NCBI GenBank assembly: GCA_902785825.1
Contig: CACZZZ010000002.1
Span: forward strand, 1 to 64,000
From: an uncultured Bacteroidia bacterium
GTDB taxonomy: Bacteria; Bacteroidota; Bacteroidia; Bacteroidales; UBA932
Direction of reading: 5' to 3'
DNA: 64,000 bases
Shown here: one piece after another, positions 60,744 through 64,000 of the stretch
Layout of the letters: each line of letters starts with the position of its first letter
Position numbering within the stretch: the stretch's first letter is position 1
The notes under the pieces: model-generated
What the model was told of the DNA's origin: nothing
Databases searched by the model: none
What the model saw: the letters and a program-made list of their open reading frames with translations, nothing else
Made by a program: the position numbers and the translations under genes

Positions 60744-61838
60744 TCAATAAATTGAGTACAATCTCCCCACAAGATCACAGAAAAGTATCTTCTGGGACAC
60801 ATTCCTGTCGATGAGAAGCTTCGCCCTGTCAAGGCTGGCAAGAGCCTGCCTCGGGAAACTCTTCTTACATCTCGACGCTATAGTCGCCAGCTTGTCCTTT
60901 TCCCCGGGAGTCACTCCGGCTATCGAGGAAAGGTTCTGCTGCAAAAGGAAAATCTTGCGGAGACTCTCCGACGCGAATTTACAAAAAGCTTTCTGTTTTT
61001 CCCGCGAGCCCAAGCCCGCCAAGGTGTCACCGAAAGAAAGTGCGGCTATAAGATCTTTTGAATCAATAGCTTCCATTAATCCAGCAAAGATTTCCAACTG
61101 CTCATCATAGTCTTCTTTGCCGGAAAGATAGCGGAGCGCCTCCCCCACGCTTCCCCCTGCGACAAGAGCCGCGGCGTCAGCCTCTTCCTGATCCTTTCCG
61201 AACCAGGAAACAAGAGTCCGGGAAACTTCCTCTTTCGAATATGGTAGGATCCTTAAGGCCTGGCATCGGGACGATATGGTCTGCAGCACCTTTTCCGGAG
61301 CATGGGTGATCATGACAAAAACTGTCTTCTCCGGGGGTTCCTCCAGGGCTTTAAGAAGCCTGTTCGCCGCCGTGACGTTCATCTTTTCCGGCAGATACAC
61401 GACCACGGCTTTCCAACCACCCTCGACTGGAGACAGATAAACCGTCTCGAGAACTTCCCTGGCCTCGGCGTTATTGATAGCCGTCTGCTTCCCTTCTATA
61501 CCGAAAGCGTCATCGACCTCAGTCTCGAGGGCGAATGGATTCTCTTTCATCAAATCCCGCCAATATCCGAGGAAAAGGTCAGCGCGAAGCTTGTCAACTT
61601 TCTCATTGACCTTCGAGCCGGATGCCACAGGATAAACATAATGCACATCAGGATGAATGAGACCCGAGACTTTGTGCTCGCTCCCGAACAACTCCCCGAG
61701 AAAGGCCAGAGCCATGGCCATGGCTCCACATCCGTCGTTCTCATAGAGCATAAGAGCATGCGGCACACGACCCTCCCGGATCATGCCTTCAAGCACCTGA
61801 GCGGCATCCTTACCCCCTATGATATCTCCAAGTCTCAT
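60744..61838 (-). CDS. holB: DNA polymerase III delta' subunit
   Basis: 364 residues. GKDAAQVLEGMIREGRVPHALMLYENDGCGAMAMA is the delta' N-terminus with a degenerate P-loop (normal for this non-hydrolysing clamp-loader subunit). KALEEPPEKTVFVMITHAPEKVLQTISSRCQAL includes the SRC motif. It overlaps the prenyl synthase gene by ATGA. Confidence 0.92.
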   Translation of the reverse strand: MRLGDIIGGKDAAQVLEGMIREGRVPHALMLYENDGCGAMAMALAFLGELFGSEHKVSGLIHPDVHYVYPVASGSKVNEKVDKLRADLFLGYWRDLMKENPFALETEVDDAFGIEGKQTAINNAEAREVLETVYLSPVEGGWKAVVVYLPEKMNVTAANRLLKALEEPPEKTVFVMITHAPEKVLQTISSRCQALRILPYSKEEVSRTLVSWFGKDQEEADAAALVAGGSVGEALRYLSGKEDYDEQLEIFAGLMEAIDSKDLIAALSFGDTLAGLGSREKQKAFCKFASESLRKIFLLQQNLSSIAGVTPGEKDKLATIASRCKKSFPRQALASLDRAKLLIDRNVSQKILFCDLVGRLYSIY

Positions 61839-62818
61839 CTGTCTCTACGGGCCGTGAAACCAGCAATTTCCGAAAGATAATCTTTTTCTTCCGAATCAGG
61901 AAGAATATCCAAAGCGGCAATCGCCTTATGGACATATTCCTCAAGCCTGGACGAGGCGTATTCCTGCCCACCATGGGAGAACACGAAATCCCTGACCGCC
62001 TGGTTGTTCTCCGGATGGGAGTCTATGTCCATGACCATCCGCCTGATCCGGGTTTCCTCTTCTTTTCCGACAGCGCTCAGGGCTCCGAGCAAAGGAAGCG
62101 TGATCTTTCCTTCCTTCAGATCGACACCGACAGGTTTCCCAAGAACATCCCCGCCAGAGTAATCAAGCAGGTCGTCCTTGATCTGGAACGCTATTCCAAG
62201 ATCCACACAATACTCCCTTACGGCCTCGACAATAGCCTCTGCAGCATCCACGGAAATGGCGGCCGAGACCCCAGAAGCCTCGAAAAGCGAGGCTGTCTTA
62301 CTATAGATGATGCGGTAATAGTCCTCTTCTGTCGTGTCACCGCTGGAGGCTTTCTGCAATTGGAGCATCTCCCCCTCGGCGAGGTCACTCAAAGTCTTAG
62401 CGAAGATCCGGATCACCTCATGTCCATGCTCACGGGAAGCGAGGATTCTTTCCATCGCCCTTACCAGCCAGAAATCCCCGATCAGGACGGAGGCTGGCCC
62501 TCCGAGCAATGACATCACGGTAGGAACGCCTCTCCGGACCGAGCTGCTGTCCGCCACGTCGTCGTGGAGAAGGGTGGCGTTATGCAGAAGTTCCGACGCG
62601 GCGGCAAAACGGATGCTGTCCTCAGGTAGAGGGGACTTGCCTGAGCAGGCCCTGGCCACCAAAAGGGAAATCAAGGGGCGCATCTGCTTGCCACCATTCG
62701 AGAGAATCGAGGCATTGGTCCTGTCAAGAAGGTCTATGTCGCTCTTCAGCGCGGACTGGATCAATCCTATGGTCCTGGTCCAGTCGCTGCCGAGCAAGGT
62801 CTTTATCCGGTCAAGCAT
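61835..62818 (-). CDS. Polyprenyl diphosphate synthase
   Basis: 327 residues, trans-isoprenyl diphosphate synthase fold. First Asp-rich motif LLHDDVADSSSVRRG, second FQIKDDLLDYSG, and NGGKQMRPLISLLVA for substrate binding. The small residues before the first motif suit a medium or long chain product (octaprenyl type, for the quinone side chain), but chain length is inference. 9 nt after the LOG-family gene and overlapping holB by 4 nt. Confidence 0.92.
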   Translation of the reverse strand: MLDRIKTLLGSDWTRTIGLIQSALKSDIDLLDRTNASILSNGGKQMRPLISLLVARACSGKSPLPEDSIRFAAASELLHNATLLHDDVADSSSVRRGVPTVMSLLGGPASVLIGDFWLVRAMERILASREHGHEVIRIFAKTLSDLAEGEMLQLQKASSGDTTEEDYYRIIYSKTASLFEASGVSAAISVDAAEAIVEAVREYCVDLGIAFQIKDDLLDYSGGDVLGKPVGVDLKEGKITLPLLGALSAVGKEEETRIRRMVMDIDSHPENNQAVRDFVFSHGGQEYASSRLEEYVHKAIAALDILPDSEEKDYLSEIAGFTARRDR

Positions 62819-62827
62819 ATCCCGCTG

Positions 62828-63376
62828 TCATTTAAGGATATCCGAAAGCTCGCCGACGGTCTCGGGAAACTTGATGAGATTCCTCGAGGGGACATCAAGC
62901 ATTCCAGTCGCGACATAATGGTCAAGTAAAGCCTTCAAAGGCTCGTAGAAGCCATTGATATTCAAGGCCAATATCTTACCGCCATATAAACCGAGCTTCG
63001 CGAGGGTTAGGGTTTCTATCAACTCATCCAGAGTTCCGATCCCGCCAGGCAGGGCGATAGCGGCCTGTGTTCCCTCCCTCATCTTGACTTTACGCTCATC
63101 CATAGTCTCTGTCCAGACTGTCTCAGAGAGATCCGGGTACAGGAATCCCGCCATGAACCTTGGGATCACCCCCACATGACGGCCACCGCACCGGACCACC
63201 TCATCGGCGAGTTCACCCATTGTGCCTTTTACTGTCCCTCCAGACACAATGGTATAACCAAGCGAACAAGCCGCGCGGATAGCCTCCCTCGCGGCTTGAT
63301 TGTAAATCGGATCTATTTCTTTACTGGCCGAGCAGAAAAAAACTATCCTGCGCTCATTAGCCATCTCACTATCCAT
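62828..63376 (-). CDS. LOG-family nucleotide 5'-monophosphate phosphoribohydrolase
   Basis: 182 residues with the PGGxGTxxE signature (ALPGGIGTLDELIETLTLAKLG) and VSGGTVKGTMGELADEV. This Rossmann-like family cleaves the ribose-5-phosphate from (modified) nucleoside monophosphates. In plants it activates cytokinins; in most bacteria the substrate is probably AMP or another purine nucleotide. The ATG at 63376 overlaps the stop of the outer-membrane gene (TAATG); an ATG four codons later is possible. Confidence 0.9.
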   Translation of the reverse strand: MDSEMANERRIVFFCSASKEIDPIYNQAAREAIRAACSLGYTIVSGGTVKGTMGELADEVVRCGGRHVGVIPRFMAGFLYPDLSETVWTETMDERKVKMREGTQAAIALPGGIGTLDELIETLTLAKLGLYGGKILALNINGFYEPLKALLDHYVATGMLDVPSRNLIKFPETVGELSDILK

Positions 63377-64000
63377 TAGAAGAAGAAGGCGGCAGAGATA
63401 GCGAAACCGTTGAAATTGTTACCGTCCAAGATTCCACCGATAGTCGATCCGGTCTTGGCGACATCGCTCTGGTAAACGGATCCGAAATTCCAGAAATACT
63501 TGGCGGACAACTGGATATGGCTGATGTCAAGGCCAGCGCCAAGGCTCAATCCATATTCCATCTTCTGCAATTCCTTGCTCAATGACTTAGCCTCGCCCTT
63601 TCCGTTGGATGAGATCTGGTAGCCGATGAAAGGCTCGACGAAACCGTAGGGACGGAAGGCCACAAGGTCGGGTCCCCACTGGATCTGGACAGGAACCTCG
63701 ACAAAGCCGACCTTTGTCTGGAAACCCTCGGCAATCTGGTTGCCTGTAGAATCTCCCCACTTGTCCAATGACAGTCCCTTGACCTGGTAAAGGATCTCCG
63801 GTTGGATAGCGAAACCGCCTCCGAGAGGAGCCTCAAGAGCGACACCTGCATGGAACAAGGAGATACTCTTGGTGTCCACATTCTTGATCTTAGATGAAGA
63901 AGAGGTCACACCAGCGGTTATTCCAAACCTGGTATTGTCAAAATGCTGCGCGCTCATGTTCACGCCAAAAGCGAGGGCAGCGACAGCTAATGCTATACCT
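63376..64000 (-). CDS. Outer-membrane beta-barrel protein (porin/PorT-like), 5' end outside window
   Basis: The frame stays open to the right edge, so the start is missing. The visible N-terminus is the end of a signal peptide (GIALAVAALAFGVNMSAQ, likely cut after SAQ). About 195 residues of alternating strands follow: FGITAGVTSSSSKIKN, GFAIQPEILYQVKGLSL, GFVEVPVQIQWGP, YGFVEPFIGYQIS and a C-terminal AISAAFFF with the terminal Phe typical of outer-membrane barrels. Eight-stranded barrel of the outer-membrane beta-barrel (OMP_b-brl) group; function unknown. It heads the run to trmB. Confidence 0.85.
   Translation of the reverse strand, partial: GIALAVAALAFGVNMSAQHFDNTRFGITAGVTSSSSKIKNVDTKSISLFHAGVALEAPLGGGFAIQPEILYQVKGLSLDKWGDSTGNQIAEGFQTKVGFVEVPVQIQWGPDLVAFRPYGFVEPFIGYQISSNGKGEAKSLSKELQKMEYGLSLGAGLDISHIQLSAKYFWNFGSVYQSDVAKTGSTIGGILDGNNFNGFAISAAFFF

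Noticed and set aside
1..64000. CRISPR arrays, rRNA genes, transposases, integrases or phage genes
   Set aside because: I looked for regular direct repeats, rRNA-like conserved stretches and the usual protein motifs and found none.

Overview
The window looks like chromosomal DNA of a member of the order Bacteroidales (phylum Bacteroidota). Reasons: several promoters carry the Bacteroidota -7 box TAnnTTTG; most genes lack a Shine-Dalgarno (SD) sequence and genes are packed with ATGA or TAATG junctions; and many families are typical of the phylum (BACON/DUF4988-type surface lipoprotein, beta-barrel outer-membrane proteins, a holB-ricT-gldH string, a small Cys-rich membrane protein beside der, MalQ with CBM20 domains). 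Genus cannot be fixed from sequence reading alone. No CRISPR array, rRNA operon, transposase or prophage gene was seen.

Layout. 1-1.1 kb: 3' end of a surface protein with Ig-like (BIG2) domains. 1.3-29.4 kb: mostly housekeeping genes: fumarase, prfB and an S41 protease lipoprotein; murI-pncB; an MsrA-fRMsr fusion with xseB-xseA; engB-prs-small protein-der-PASTA-rluD; a frameshifted beta-barrel gene; rplU-rpmA-serS-ruvC; an AAA ATPase-sirtuin-xylB-xylA operon; rpsU with an exceptional SD; a large AsmA-like protein; and tRNA-Leu(UAG). 29.5-51.2 kb: a tight minus-strand run of 19 genes for a surface polysaccharide or glycoconjugate. 51.4-64 kb: a BACON-type lipoprotein, malQ, a U32 peptidase-family protein, and the minus-strand run OMP-LOG-prenyl synthase-holB-ricT-gldH-trmB.

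The polysaccharide locus is the accessory, most interesting part. It has cytosolic GT2, GT4 and GT8-like glycosyltransferases, a DPM1-like polyprenyl-phosphate sugar synthase matched with two tandem GT-C membrane transferases, an MBOAT acyltransferase with two SGNH partners, a Wzm-type ABC permease without a visible ATPase, and UDP-xylose synthase broken by an amber codon. Embedded in it are parts with no obvious precedent to me: (i) a PL9-type pectate-lyase beta-helix fused to a CheR-type methyltransferase; (ii) an HPr-kinase-like protein next to a PqqD-like protein with a long acidic tail; (iii) an unnamed DGxHR domain that occurs alone in the last gene and fused to a GT2 in the third gene.

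Other points of note: a 156-bp palindromic element with 17-bp terminal inverted repeats inserted in frame in trmB; at least four genes whose start codon lies only 4-5 nt after a -7 box, implying leaderless mRNAs; a 26-nt hairpin repeat found three times at gene 3' ends, with paired base changes; and an rpsU leader with a 9-nt match to the anti-SD.
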